Part shown: one piece after another, positions 33,811 to 45,724 of the stretch
Layout of the letters: each line of letters begins with the position of its first letter
Numbering within the stretch: position 1 is the first letter of the stretch
Assembly (NCBI GenBank): GCA_029204225.1
Contig: CM055110.1
Span: 2,122,659-2,186,658 of the forward strand
Length of the DNA: 64,000 bases
Reading direction: 5' to 3'
Source of the DNA: Diphasiastrum complanatum
Lineage: Eukaryota; Streptophyta; Lycopodiopsida; Lycopodiales; Lycopodiaceae
The notes under the pieces: model-generated
Databases searched by the model: none
Told to the model about the DNA's origin: nothing
Seen by the model: the letters and a program-made list of their open reading frames with translations, nothing else
Program-made: the position numbers and the translations under genes

Positions 33811-34344
33811 TTGCTTGATACAACATCATCAATCTCTAGACTATTTGATGATTATAAACATATCTACAAATGTGTAAAGACGTTGAGCTTATGTCGTCTG
33901 AGGTGGATCTTGGCGGTGATCATGGTTGTCACTATTCAGATAGGTGGTGATCATGGCTACTATCATTGTCTAAAAAATTGCACAACATAGTAACTACCTA
34001 GTATAGGTGACTAGCTTTATTTAGAGTGGTACACATCAATAAGACAGTTGACAATTTGTCAATTTGAGTCAGGGTTGCATTGGCTAGAGTTGAGGATAGC
34101 AAGAGTTGAAATGTTTGATTCGATAGTTATTTGAATTGAACATTTGAGCACCTATCGATAGTCGATAGATTCGATACTCCTCTGATAGTTGGACCTTCCT
34201 CGATAGTTTGACTGCCTTTGATACCTATCTTTGATTCTCGTGTATTTTTGCAGACTGTGCAACAATGCAAGTAAATGTATAGCAACATGAATGAATCTAG
34301 ATTAACAATGAGATTTAGGGAGAGAAGGAATAAATCTAAAAAAC
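33811..34344. other. No gene recognised
   Basis: AT-rich, with short repeats of 'ATCGATAG'-like words near 34150-34220. No domain or RNA seen. Confidence 0.45.
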
Positions 34345-34800
34345 TTAATACTGATCCATCATAAAACATAAGATATGTTTTGGATCATGCTCTCTCAAAA
34401 TGAATTCAAGAGAATAAAGGAAGATCTTGAGCTGAGTATGCCAAGATCTTGGTACTATCTTCATGATCTTGATGATCTCTCTATGATTATGCCAATCCCT
34501 TGCCTTCAAGAAACTTTGCACACATATTGAAGGTCTTATTGGAGTTCTTGGCCCCTCACCTTGTCCTTGCACTTGACTCGACTCCTCTATATCAATGAGT
34601 TGAATAAGGTGTTGATCCAAAAGTGCCCCTTTAAGTTTGCAAGTCTTCCACTTATGAAAGATCATATTTTCACCATTGACAACTTCTTTAGTGAAAAAAA
34701 TGTAGATTCTACAATCTCTACTTGAAGAGCAAAAAACTACCATTATTCCTTTCATTGAAGTAGGATACTCTTTGGTCCTTACATTGAAATGATCATGCAC
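34345..34800 (-). pseudogene. Copia fragment: integrase-RT spacer joined to a piece of RT
   Basis: Reading leftward, a spacer-like stretch (QLIDIEESSQVQGQGEGPRTPIR) leads into VPRSWHTQLKIFLYSLEF, which corresponds to the copia RT block APRSWYSRLNTFLESLEF. The N-terminal half of RT, including the FLNG block, is missing between them, and nothing recognisable follows. Confidence 0.65.
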
Positions 34801-35547
<747 letters not shown>

Positions 35548-35565
35548 AAAAAAAAAAAAATGAAA

Positions 35566-35596
<31 letters not shown>

Positions 35597-35599
35597 CAT

Positions 35600-36529
35600 T
35601 TTTCAATTCCAACAATTAAAAAACTCAATTAACATAAAGATAGCACATTGGAAAAAAAAATGGACAAAAAAAGGGCCCCATGAAAAATGACACGTACGAG
35701 GGAGATAAATCAATAAAAGTAATCAAATAACATTTTTATAGTTTCTATATGCATCTGCCTACACTATTTTTAATGCAAACCATTCGAACTATTGTAGTCA
35801 CATAAAAAATAATTTATGCTTAACCATAGTTCAAACGTCTCCCAAAATTCGGAATATATTAAAAAATAATATTTACAAACAGTAACTGTGAAAATTTTAA
35901 AAATCAACATCACTTCAAAGATGTGATTGCTACCATCTCCAAAGAGGAACATTTACTTGTTGCCATCTCCATCTCCAGATATGAACATTTGTTTATTTGT
36001 TTATCATCATTTCTAAATATGGCATGTCCATATATTCAGATGAGTTTTATACTATATTGGATCTTATTTAACTTTTTGAAAATCATATTTTATTGTCGTC
36101 GTCTTGTTTATTTATTTTTTCTCTATGACGCCCAAGCTTTATCATCTTCATGTGGATCTTCCTGCAAAGTATGGTTCGCTTAGGACAAGGAATTCAAAAG
36201 AATCAAAATTGTCAAATTCTAAGATGATCCATTATAGGGAAGAAAAGCTAAAACATTTGGATTTATGGTCATTGGGAATATTATACATTCACTAGAACAT
36301 CTTGATTTCCATTAGGTTACTCAATTGATAATTTATGTGTTCCGTAAAAAAAGTGGTCTTTTAGGTTATTGTGAGAACTTGAAAACATATGGTAATGCAT
36401 ATTCAATGCAAAGAATATATTTTCTATAGAAAAACTGAAGTAAATATCAATGGTGTATCATGATACACAGAGGCGACGCTCACGCGCACAGTAGACGACG
36501 AGCGAGATAGGATTTCTCCAACACATCAA
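35600..36529. other. AT-rich, no gene recognised
   Basis: Only short unsupported frames. It leads up to the gypsy LTR that starts being recognisable at about 36530. Confidence 0.5.
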
Positions 36530-37135
36530 AGTACATTAAATAAGGCTTAATAAGGGCTAACTATCCCTCAAGACAGTTATGTTTAGTTAAGTTTGGGCAT
36601 TGTCTATAAGTAGCCAAGAGACATCATTCTCAGGATCTTTTGGCTCATTTGCAAATGTGAGAGCTCCTAGCTTCCTCCTTGTGAATATGAGACATGGGAT
36701 GGTCATTTGATAGGTCTCATGTGCCCTATCCACATGAATCCATATTCTACTCCATGCTTTGTAATCATTTCCTCATCCTTAATGTTATTTCATGGAGAAC
36801 AACTTGTTTTTAGCTTCTTATGGATATGCTATCTTGAATGCCTTGTACTTCTTTTGCTCTTAGCTTTGATTTCATTGTTATAGCTATTTGTTTGGATTTG
36901 GCACATGACAACGCCTTCAAATTCTGGAACTATGGTTGTCTCAGACACCTATTGACACATCGTTTAATCGATTGGTCCTGTTGTGACATATGATTCTAAC
37001 CAAGGTGCTCTTTTCTTAGGCTTTGATAGGGCTAATTTAACACGATAGTCTGATGGTGTCGTCTGAAACTTTGAACTATCGGCCTTTGCGAACTAGCGTG
37101 CACCACACTTTTCAACAATCCTTGGTTGGTCTTCA
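36530..37135 (+). repeat. 5' LTR of a gypsy element (left end unclear)
   Basis: Similar to the LTR at 9359-9853. It ends ...TTCA two bases before a perfect PBS. The left end could not be aligned to the TGTCATG start of the other copy. Confidence 0.72.
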
Positions 37136-37137
37136 AG

Positions 37138-37150
37138 TGGTATCAGAGCA
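37138..37150 (+). other. Primer binding site (tRNA-iMet)
   Basis: TGGTATCAGAGCA, a perfect plant initiator-Met PBS, stands two bases after the LTR end. Confidence 0.9.
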
Positions 37151-37539
37151 AGGCTTGCAGGGGGATCGAAAGGTGGAGTTTGGAGTTCTTATTTTTAGCT
37201 TTTTGGTATAAAAATACAACTTTTTGGCTACAATTTTTTCTATTGATGTAATAAGTCGATTGTATTTTTTATTTCATTTTTAGCCTCTAGAATTGAGATA
37301 ATAACATCGAATTAGAAAGGGGACTTATATATTGTAAGTCGTTGGTCCATTGATTTGAAGCTATTATGAAGATATAGAAGTTTACTTAGATTTGGTTTAG
37401 TAATTGAATATACCTACTAACAATTCTTAGGAAATTTTCATTTGATAGTAGGTCACAATATGTAATTCACGTAGTTGATGAGATAGACGTATCCGTCAAC
37501 TGAATTTAATCCATTTCCTATGAATAGATAGTCCAATAA

Positions 37540-38420
37540 CGTCAAGAGGTGCTCCTAGTGGTGGAATCAGATTTATCAACAATTAACTACGACACTTAAT
37601 GAGTTAACTAATCAAAATATTTTAAAGAATCAATAGTTGCAAAAACGAAATCACTAGCCTCACACTTTCAACTTGAGTTGTTCATTGGAACTAAGCATGA
37701 TAACAAGTCGGAAGTAGTGGAAGATTGGCTAAAGCAGCTAATCTAACCTCCAAACTTTTACGAAAGAGAATAGAATAAAATCCGTAGTTCTATTTCTTAG
37801 GAGTAAAGCATCCTTGTGGTGGCGTGAGTTCTCTCCTAAACTATCCACTTGAGAGAAATTTATGAAAGTTCTTCCCAACAAAAGTTAATTAGTAGTTGAT
37901 CGATCTGATAACTATCAAAAGTTTATACATTGTAAATGAAGAATAAGACCCTAGATACTGATATGCAAGAACCTGTGAATCTGCTAACATAAATTTCCTT
38001 TGTTCGATTCGAAGTTAGCATTGTGGCAATTTATCCTAGGCTTGCCAATTAATTATCAAAATGAGTGCAAAAGTAACACACTTCATACTCTCTATGATGT
38101 GATCCAGACCACTGAAGCCTACGATTCTACAGTTGTAGCATCAAGAAAGCAGTAGCAATAAATTCCATGAACATTGAAGCCAAAGTAAGGGAAAGAAAAA
38201 TCTTTGAAATTGAAATTGAATTTCGATGAGTTGGACAAACTCGTGTCGAATCATTAGGGGAAAAAAAAAAAACTTGTCTTGGAAGAAGGCTAAAACGTCA
38301 AACATTTGCTATATTTGCAATAAGCTTGGACATGTGATGAAATGTTCAAGGAACAAATTGGCAACTCAGATGATTGAAATGTCAAGAGAAAAATGTATGA
38401 AATTGAAAATCAATTTGTTG
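37540..38420 (+). pseudogene. Gypsy gag remnant with zinc knuckle
   Basis: Downstream of the PBS the + strand keeps scattered gag-like pieces: 'APSGGIRFINN', 'LFIGTKHDNKSEVVEDWLKQL', and a zinc knuckle CYICNKLGHVMKC at 38307-38345. The knuckle spacing is CX2CX4HX3C, one residue short of the CCHC norm, so it is probably damaged. Many stops and frame changes occur. No protease or RT follows; the element is cut off near 38420. Confidence 0.7.
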
Positions 38421-39861
38421 AATTGTGAGCGTGGATGTACATTTAGTATTGTTTTTTTCTTGTCTAATGAATTCACATGGCACCCTTCAATTAGCATTGT
38501 GTTGTATATCCTTGGCACAAAGTTCCATTTGTATATTCTTCTTCACTCACTCATTTGATGCCTTCATGTGGCATTCTTGGTGCATTGAATTGGCATGGTA
38601 TATCATTATATGCAACCCAATTCATATGGCACGTTTTGCAAAGTCCTAATGGTATTCTTTAGCAATAGAACTTAAATATGATGCTCAACATATGCTTCAT
38701 CGTCATATTTTCTATGGTGATCCTTTATTTATATAACCATGTGATACCCACAAAGCATTTTTTCAAGCAAGGTTCTAATTTTCACAAATTACTACATCCA
38801 CAATTACATTTTGGTGACTTCGATATGTACATGTCAATTGGATTATGTTCATCCTTTGGTACTCTTCTTCCACAATTACATTTTGGTGACTTTAATATGT
38901 ACATGTAGTCAATTGGATTATGTTCATCCTTTTGTACTCTTCTTCCACATATACATTTTGGAGCATCTTCTTCAATATGTTCATTTTTCCAACAATTTCC
39001 ATATTCTTGCATCAACATTTTCCGTAAACTGATACTAAACATTGTGTCTTTTCAAAGTGGGAGATTTCTAGGTCATATGCATCATGGTGGGAGATTTAGG
39101 TCATATACATGGCACAAGTGGGTTCGTACAAATTGGAGGTCAGCATGTTATTATGTCATCTTGATCATGCATTTTGGGGATCTGGGTTCACAAATTGTTA
39201 TTTGGAAGCTATCAAATCCATTCATGAATCACATGGTTTTTGGGCTGTAAATCACATCCTTCAGGACCTTGGACAATATAAATTAATAAATCGGCCTCTG
39301 AGCCTCAAAATTGTGGTCGAGATGGTTTAAAGATCAGCTACTTAGTTCATAGAGAGTGGTTTTCCATTATTTATAACATGCTTCAGTACATTCAGATACT
39401 TCAATACTGTCATCCAGTAATTTCATGGATTATTATTTAGTTGTGTTATGCATTTTATTGTTTGCTCTTCAAATTTACAGGATTCTCTCTACCCACATTC
39501 CATTGTGATGTTTTAGCCTGTAAATGGATACAACTGAATCAAATATCTATTCATTCATAGTAAGGTCCATAGGCAAAGTTCCATAGGCAAACTCTGTTAA
39601 CTAAGATACGGTCACTTTATCAAAATCATGGTGGTACAAATGAGAGCAAGTACAGTTGAGGCTAAGCGGTGATTCAAGAGTCATACATATACGAGAAAAC
39701 AGTTTTGCTGTGTTCATATTGCTAGTACCTCTGTTAGGCATTGATATTGTACTGTTGTGTACAGTAGAATAATACACTAACTAAAGGAGCAAGACTTCCT
39801 GTATCTGGTAATTTTGCCAGACTAAGTGAGTGGGTTGTAGAAGCAACAAAGTACATGGAGC
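38421..39861. other. No gene; short tandem repeat; 3' flank of the ABC gene
   Basis: A 72/75-bp tandem repeat is at 38799-38985. Otherwise unassigned; the last few hundred bases are the probable 3' untranslated region and terminator side of the minus-strand ABC gene. Confidence 0.5.
38799..38985 (+). repeat. Tandem repeat, about 2.5 units of 72-75 bp
   Basis: Units begin at 38799, 38871 and 38946 with CACA(A)TTACATTTTGG-like words and share GGATTATGTTCATCC. Confidence 0.85.
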
Positions 39862-41710
39862 TTAATCCATATGACCTGTAATAAATTGTTGCACAACAGC
39901 GTTGTCTGTAGCTTTAAGTTCTTCAAGGCTACCTGTCTGTAGAACAGACCCTTTCAAGAGTATTGTGGCCGTATTTGCAATCCTGTTAACCTGGTCCATG
40001 TTATGTGACACCAAAACCACTGTCAACCCTTCGGCCTGAAGCTCCAACACTGTGCTTTCAACAATCCTTGTTGATAGTGGATCAAGTGAGCTTGTGGGCT
40101 CATCTAGTAGCAGAACCTCCGGCTCATTCGCAAGAGATCTAGCAAGTGACACTCTCTGTGCTTCACCACCGGATAATTCATTCACTGACTTTGATAGGAA
40201 GTTTTTGTCAGGCTCTGAGATTCCTGCTTTTAGTAATAGCTCCTCCACTCGCTCATCGGAAAGATGAATTCCTCGTAAAGATGGTCCATACCTCACATTA
40301 TAAGCAACTAGTCCTGAAATACAAGCTACTTCGATCAGATAAATATATGGAAATAGAATTAATCGTTAACAAATAGGTCTCTTCAGTGTTTGAAAATTGC
40401 ACCTATGTTAACCAACATCAAAGTAAAATTTTAATGTGAAGTAATATAGATCATGCAAGCATCATATATATCAATGCTATGTCTAGGATAGTACTTGACA
40501 TAACAGAGGACGCCTTTAGGGTTTAACAAGCATGATGTATAGATGCTACGTCTAGGATATTGCCTCCACAAAACAAAGGAGACATTTAGGGACTAGGGTT
40601 TACGGTTTAGCAAGCATAATTTTGCAATGCCAGACAACAGCTGCACTAGTGAACAGAAGTGGAAGTTAGCACATCGACCACTCATGAAATAGTAAAACAA
40701 GAAGAAGGAAGCTAGGAGGTAAGCAAATGATACCATCAAAAAGGCAGGCTGATTGGAATACCATGCCAACATGGCGGCGTAGGCTAACCACATCCATCTT
40801 CGTGCAATCCACACCATCTATGAAAACTGTACCAGGAGGTGGCTCCCAAAGCCGATTCAGAGCCCGCAATACCGTCGATTTTCCACTTCCAGAGGGTCCA
40901 ATTAAGCCATGCACTCCTCCTGCTTTCACTCTCAAACTGACTCCATGCAATATGGGGAGTCCATTTGCTGCTGTCCTTGTTAACCCCTCAACTCTGATTT
41001 TAGATTCACTTTTTACATTATTTTGTTCTGCTGGCTGAGAAGATGAAGGCTGCTCTGCACCATTGAATTCATATAAAAAACAGTTAGGTTAATGGACAAC
41101 ATTAAAGAAGATTGGTTGGTACAGTTATGTGACTCCTCGGAACAGCTTTAACTTCAATTGTGTATATGATGCTAATGGTATAATCTAATATGCAAATTCG
41201 AAGGTGGGACCGAGATGGCTGAATTGATGACCCAAAAAAATAAATGGCCCTTAAAAGGCATAAAAAAAATTGGTGTTCAGGCAGCATCGACATCAAATTT
41301 TTATAATTGCTTGAAGTATTTGATCAAGAAGGTGAAGATCCAGTACTCCACTTTGGTATTGGCAGATCAAACAGGAAAATTAGACTATTTATGTACTGAT
41401 CCTAATGGTTGTTGATGTAGTACAAGGAAATATCAATGACCCAGACACTTCAGAAAGCTTAATGTGAGTAACCTGAAAGGCTGATGAAGCATATTTGCAA
41501 TCTTTTAGCATTTCCATGCTGTGGAAAGCGTACAGTGCAGTCTGGTAGACGTGCTGTGTTTGAAACCCATGGCTTTACATAATTCGAAAACTTGTGCTTG
41601 TCCAAAAATACTGAAGGTGATGCTGAGCACAGGGATGTAGCAAACGCGGATGAGCATGGCAGGGTTGATGTGGGCTGCAAATACGCTGCTTGGAATCTAG
41701 TATCGAGCAT
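39862..41710 (-). CDS. STAR1: STAR1/ABCI17-like ABC transporter ATPase, plastid-type N-terminus, 3 exons
   Basis: Exons are 41710-41473, 41054-40734 and 40313-39862. Both introns (418 and 420 bp) are GT-AG and phase 1. The spliced frame encodes 336 residues without a break. Residues 1-79 form an S/T/A-rich, basic, acid-poor extension in its own exon, like a chloroplast transit peptide. The ATPase follows: Walker A GPSGSGKST (132-140), Q-loop Gln180, signature LSGGE (233-237), Walker B VLLLDE (253-258), D-loop SSLD (261-264) and H-loop His290. The blocks LRALNRLWEPP and NVRYGPSLRG resemble plant STAR1/ABCI17, a soluble ATPase that in rice pairs with the membrane protein STAR2 in aluminium tolerance. 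I chose the first ATG after an upstream in-frame TGA. No partner gene is nearby. Plastid targeting and subfamily are inferences; the ATPase call is firm. Confidence 0.88.
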
Positions 41711-42654
41711 GCTTGCCTTGCTTATTGAGTCATTAGGAATATATAGCAGATCAATTTTTTGAGCTTCTGTTTGTGGCTTTATTGTAGCAATATGAAGAGG
41801 ATCTATTGCTTGGTTGAAGCATTGCCATTGCCAAGGATACTTGAGCTCAACTTGTAGAGCTTTATTGATCAAGAGTAGCAGCGACAAAAGATTTCAGATC
41901 TTGGGCATGCATGACAGATTCTGGACCCCTTTCAGAAACCCAAATCACCAAAATAGAGAAGACTGATTTACTGAATCACAAACTGTGCTTTCCAAAGCCT
42001 GAAAAATGGTTGAGCTGCTTCTGTCAAAAGAACAGCACAGCTAATTCATCTTGCAGAGCTTTCCAGATCCATGTGGCAGTGTCTTTTAAATCCTCGACAT
42101 GCGTTGATAGGTTTTGAGCTAATTACAAAGGCACGCATCCCCAAATAAGAGGGCAAACTGATTTACAAAAGAATTTCCATCAAAGCCTAAAAAATGTGCA
42201 CGTCGTTCATTCCTCAGGACTGAAGCCCAAAATCTCAATTTTGATTGTAAATCAGTTCAAAGCTGGGGCAGGATCTATTCCTAAAAATCTCCAGACTGTA
42301 GAGACACAAACCCGTGAATAGGATCACAACATGATTCTATCAAGGTGGGATCTTCCACACAAGAGAATAAAAAAATGAATGTGCACTTGAGCAGAGCAGC
42401 AGTAAGAAAGAATGACCTAACAATTCCAGTTGCTACTTGTCAGTAACAAACCCACAGAGCGCAATTCTGGACAAACACAAAAGCACTGGATCTGCAAAGA
42501 AAAGAAAGGATTTTGCCTTAGAATTGTAGAGCCATTTTTGCACAGCTACACATGAAAACTGAACCCACAAAGCGGTTGGCTTCGATTACAAATGGATAAG
42601 GTAGCAATGTAATGGGAGGAGCAGGAGCCGACGACTTGTCGGAGTGATGACGAG
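41711..42654. other. Upstream region of the ABC gene
   Basis: This should hold the 5' untranslated region and promoter of the minus-strand ABC gene. No clear TATA box or other motif could be fixed, and no other gene is seen. Confidence 0.45.
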
Positions 42655-42800
42655 GGTAGATAAAGATTGACTGAAACTAGTAAGCATTAACCTTGTGGTA
42701 GAAGGGGGTTGCATTTAATGGTGGGGTGGGGTGGGGTAGATAAAGATTGACTGAAACTAGTAAGCATTAACCTTGTGGTAGAAAGGGGTTGCATTTAATG
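42655..42800 (+). repeat. 80-bp tandem duplication
   Basis: Copies start at 42655 and 42735 with GGTAGATAAAGATTGACTG. The first ends in a GGGGT-rich linker (42720-42736). Confidence 0.9.
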
Positions 42801-42998
42801 GTCTTCAACCTATAAGCTGATGCCAAGTGTGCCCTTCACCCTATATATAAGTTTTTTTGCATGCATTTCTATGAAAAGTGTGCACATGGTGCATTTTATG
42901 GTCTTCAACCTATAAGCTGATGCCAAGTGTGACCTTCACCCTATATATAAGTTTTTTTTGCATGCATTTCTATGAAAAGTGTGCACATGGTGCATTTT
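42801..42998 (+). repeat. 100-bp tandem duplication with CTATATATAAG
   Basis: Copies start at 42801 and 42901 (GTCTTCAACCTATAAGC). Each contains CACCCTATATATAAG and the palindromic TGCATGCA, and they differ at only a few sites. Confidence 0.92.
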
Positions 42999-44276
42999 AA
43001 ATCTTTATAATATGTAAACTTTATTTATATCCTTGATTCACATTAACCCAATTGATTCTGGCAATGTCAACTGGTACGTAGAAGCAATCATCTAGTAGAT
43101 AGCTTCTAGCATTTTCCAGATATCCATACTTTAGCTTGTCAGTTTCTCAATGTAGCAAATAATAGATAGAAAACTTGCCTGTTCCCGAATGTAATGAATA
43201 CATCAATCTACTACTCAAAAATGTATTTACCTGAATGCTTAGTAGCAATTTTAAATATCAAACTCACTAAAATTGATTGGCTATTAACAACCCAGCTTTC
43301 TATTACATTTGACATTTAGAATTCAAAAGAATGCTTTTCACAACATAGGAGATGTAATTGTTGTCATCATGGTCCTGCAGGCATAAGAGGAGTGCAATAT
43401 AACATTACAGCCAAGCATATGGCAGATGCACCTAAGGATTACAACAAGAAGTTAAAAGCTATTTTTAATGCCATGCCCCACCCTGAGAGACCCATACATG
43501 AACATGGATAGAGCCCCCTTTAGTTCCATACCGAAAATTCAAATATGGACTTGCTATATTTGCCTTTTTGGCATTTGTATTTTTGTACCACTTCAGATTT
43601 TATTTGATTTTTATCTTAGTGCGCATGTAATAACTAAGGAGTGAATTTCATATTTTGTCTTGTTATACTTATTATCAACTTAGTAGTCCTTTCTTCAATG
43701 GTGGTATGTGCTAGTTGTTTAGAGATTTAAGATTCCTATTGGAAGTTGTCTTCATTTCAGGGGTTACTTTTGCTTTGTATTCTTTGTTGTGTTGACATGC
43801 CATGCAAGAACAAATGACGTTGTTTCATATTCAAATTTGTTGGTGTTCTCTTTCAAAATAGCATGTGCATAATCGGTTGTTTTCTTTTTTTCACAAAAGT
43901 GTTGATTTGTTGCTTATTATTTTAGCTTAAGAGTAGTTTTTCTAGTAACTAATATAAAGCTAGATATATGTTCTTCGATAACTAGTTTATCTTTATTGCG
44001 TTTGCCATTCGCCGAGGTGGACATAGAATCTCTGCTGGTGAAAGCAAATCTACTCAAAATTTTGTAGCAAACAAAGAGCTGAAAGTAGGAGCACAAGATG
44101 TCTTTCAATCTGCAACCAAAGTGCGCAAAAGATAATGGATAGATGGTTGCCTTTCTGCACAAAAAAACTAGCTTCTTGAAAATTAGGTTAGCTTCGATTG
44201 AAGCCTACACCGAAACCCAATGAAGAAGCCAAATAGTGTGATCAACACACACTCCAATAGGGCTGTTGAAAGCACC
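42999..44276. other. No gene recognised
   Basis: AT-rich sequence without a domain, LTR end or RNA that I can support. Confidence 0.5.
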
Positions 44277-44689
44277 CTACTGCTTGATGAGAATCTGCGA
44301 ATTTCTAGCCACAAGTTGACCTAACCCTGAATAGGATTTGTTGAATTTTGGGTGCCCTCCTACAGAATGCAAACCTGAAAACAAAAACAGCAAGATAAGG
44401 AGACACCACAACCAAAAATTTGTAGCAAATTTTTGGATGCCCTCCTCCAAACAAAACTTGATGAAAGCTGGTTGCATAAAAATCAGATTTGAGATTTTGA
44501 TTTTTGAGTGCCGTAAATTGTTCCTCCAAGATCTCTGATGGACACCCTCCTTCGACCTGAAAAGAGACAAAAAGGCTGATCCAAATTCCACTTGGAAAGA
44601 TCAACAATATGTTGAAATTTCAAAAGAAAAAGTAGAAAAGCTCCTCTTCTGGTAGGGCGCCAGCATACAAGTTTGCTGCAGATCCGGTA
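44277..44689 (-). other. Leader or internal start of a minus-strand copia-type element
   Basis: It follows the PBS at 44690-44701 on the minus strand. Overlapping open frames of about 100 residues exist here, but none looks like gag. The element appears cut off before any coding domain. Confidence 0.4.
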
Positions 44690-44701
44690 GCTCTGATACC
44701 A
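44690..44701 (-). other. Primer binding site (tRNA-iMet)
   Basis: GCTCTGATACCA, the exact reverse complement of TGGTATCAGAGC, directly abuts the LTR start at 44702. Confidence 0.9.
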
Positions 44702-44781
44702 TGTAGGAAAGCAAGAGTCAAGTCACCAAGATCTAGTTATCAATCAATCTCCACAAGAAAGAAGAGGCTGGGCGCCCAACT

Positions 44782-44831
<50 letters not shown>

Positions 44832-45122
44832 AACAAGAGCAATGGAGACCAATGCTTAGCCAAACTGAAAAATGTGAAACAATAAGCAAATATGTACTCT
44901 ACCTACTTACTGAATGTAAGGCACCCCCAAAAGTCAAGATAGGGCCCCTAAACCAAATTAGACCTCTAAGGACCCACGAGTCAGTACATGACCAAAATTG
45001 GATCCAACTGAACTTAAGACAAACTTAAGATGGCCTAAATAACTAAATACCCATGGTTATGCTGACCTTTTGGGTCAAAGTAACCTATGGATTAACTTTA
45101 GCATAGTCATTTATTTCTAACA
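44702..45122 (-). repeat. LTR (421 bp), copia type, minus strand
   Basis: On the minus strand it starts TGTTAGAAATAAATG and ends TTTCCTACA next to the PBS, giving TG...CA ends. It contains a (GA)n run. No partner LTR was found in the window. Confidence 0.78.
44784..44829 (+). repeat. (GA)23 microsatellite
   Basis: 46 bp of GA inside the LTR. Confidence 0.95.
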
Positions 45123-45690
45123 AACCTAAGCGAAGGTTCTGCTGTTTTGTTGAGTTTCTGCTCTATGCTGCTTTATTGTTGGGTTAATATGTTATGCTGA
45201 TAAGCTGAGGGAGAGAGATGTCACCACCTTTATTATTACTGCTAAGGTTGTTGTGTTTCCTCTAGTGATGCTAAGATTATGAGTTACCAGCTAAATATAC
45301 TACTGTGGATGGAGTCTAACCACACTGTATGCTGGTGTGCAGATGCTATTCTGAGAGAAAGAGAGAGAGTTTAGTGACTCATCTGCTGTAGAAATCTGTG
45401 AGAGTGTGAGGATGAGACTTTTGTGAGTAGAAGGTGTGTGCAGGAGCGAGAAAGTAGAAACTCTTTAATAAACTACCATATTATTGCAATGATGTGACAT
45501 AAATGCCTCTGAGTTGAGTTGCTTAGTTAAAAGTTTTTCCTGAGAATTCCATGCTACTTTCTATGATGTAGAGATTCTGAGAGATAGAGAAACAATGTTA
45601 CGTTGTTAAGTTAGAGAGGAGAGAGATATACTGAGCTACTGAGTGAGGAAAAGGTTTGTATGAGCTACAAGTAAAGATTACGTATTGTCA

Positions 45691-45724
<34 letters not shown>

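Noticed and set aside
38226-38558. Intact small gene
   Set aside because: The frame contains the damaged gypsy zinc knuckle and then runs into non-coding sequence; it is part of a decayed gag.
40052-40376. Plus-strand frames opposite the ABC exons
   Set aside because: They are antisense shadows of the ATPase coding sequence, rich in Ser as expected of that.
41459-41887. A longer 142-residue protein starting at 41887 for the ABC first exon
   Set aside because: That start would be TTG. An in-frame TGA lies just upstream, and the first ATG is at 41710. The end at 41459 ignores the splice donor at 41472, which joins in phase to the next exon.
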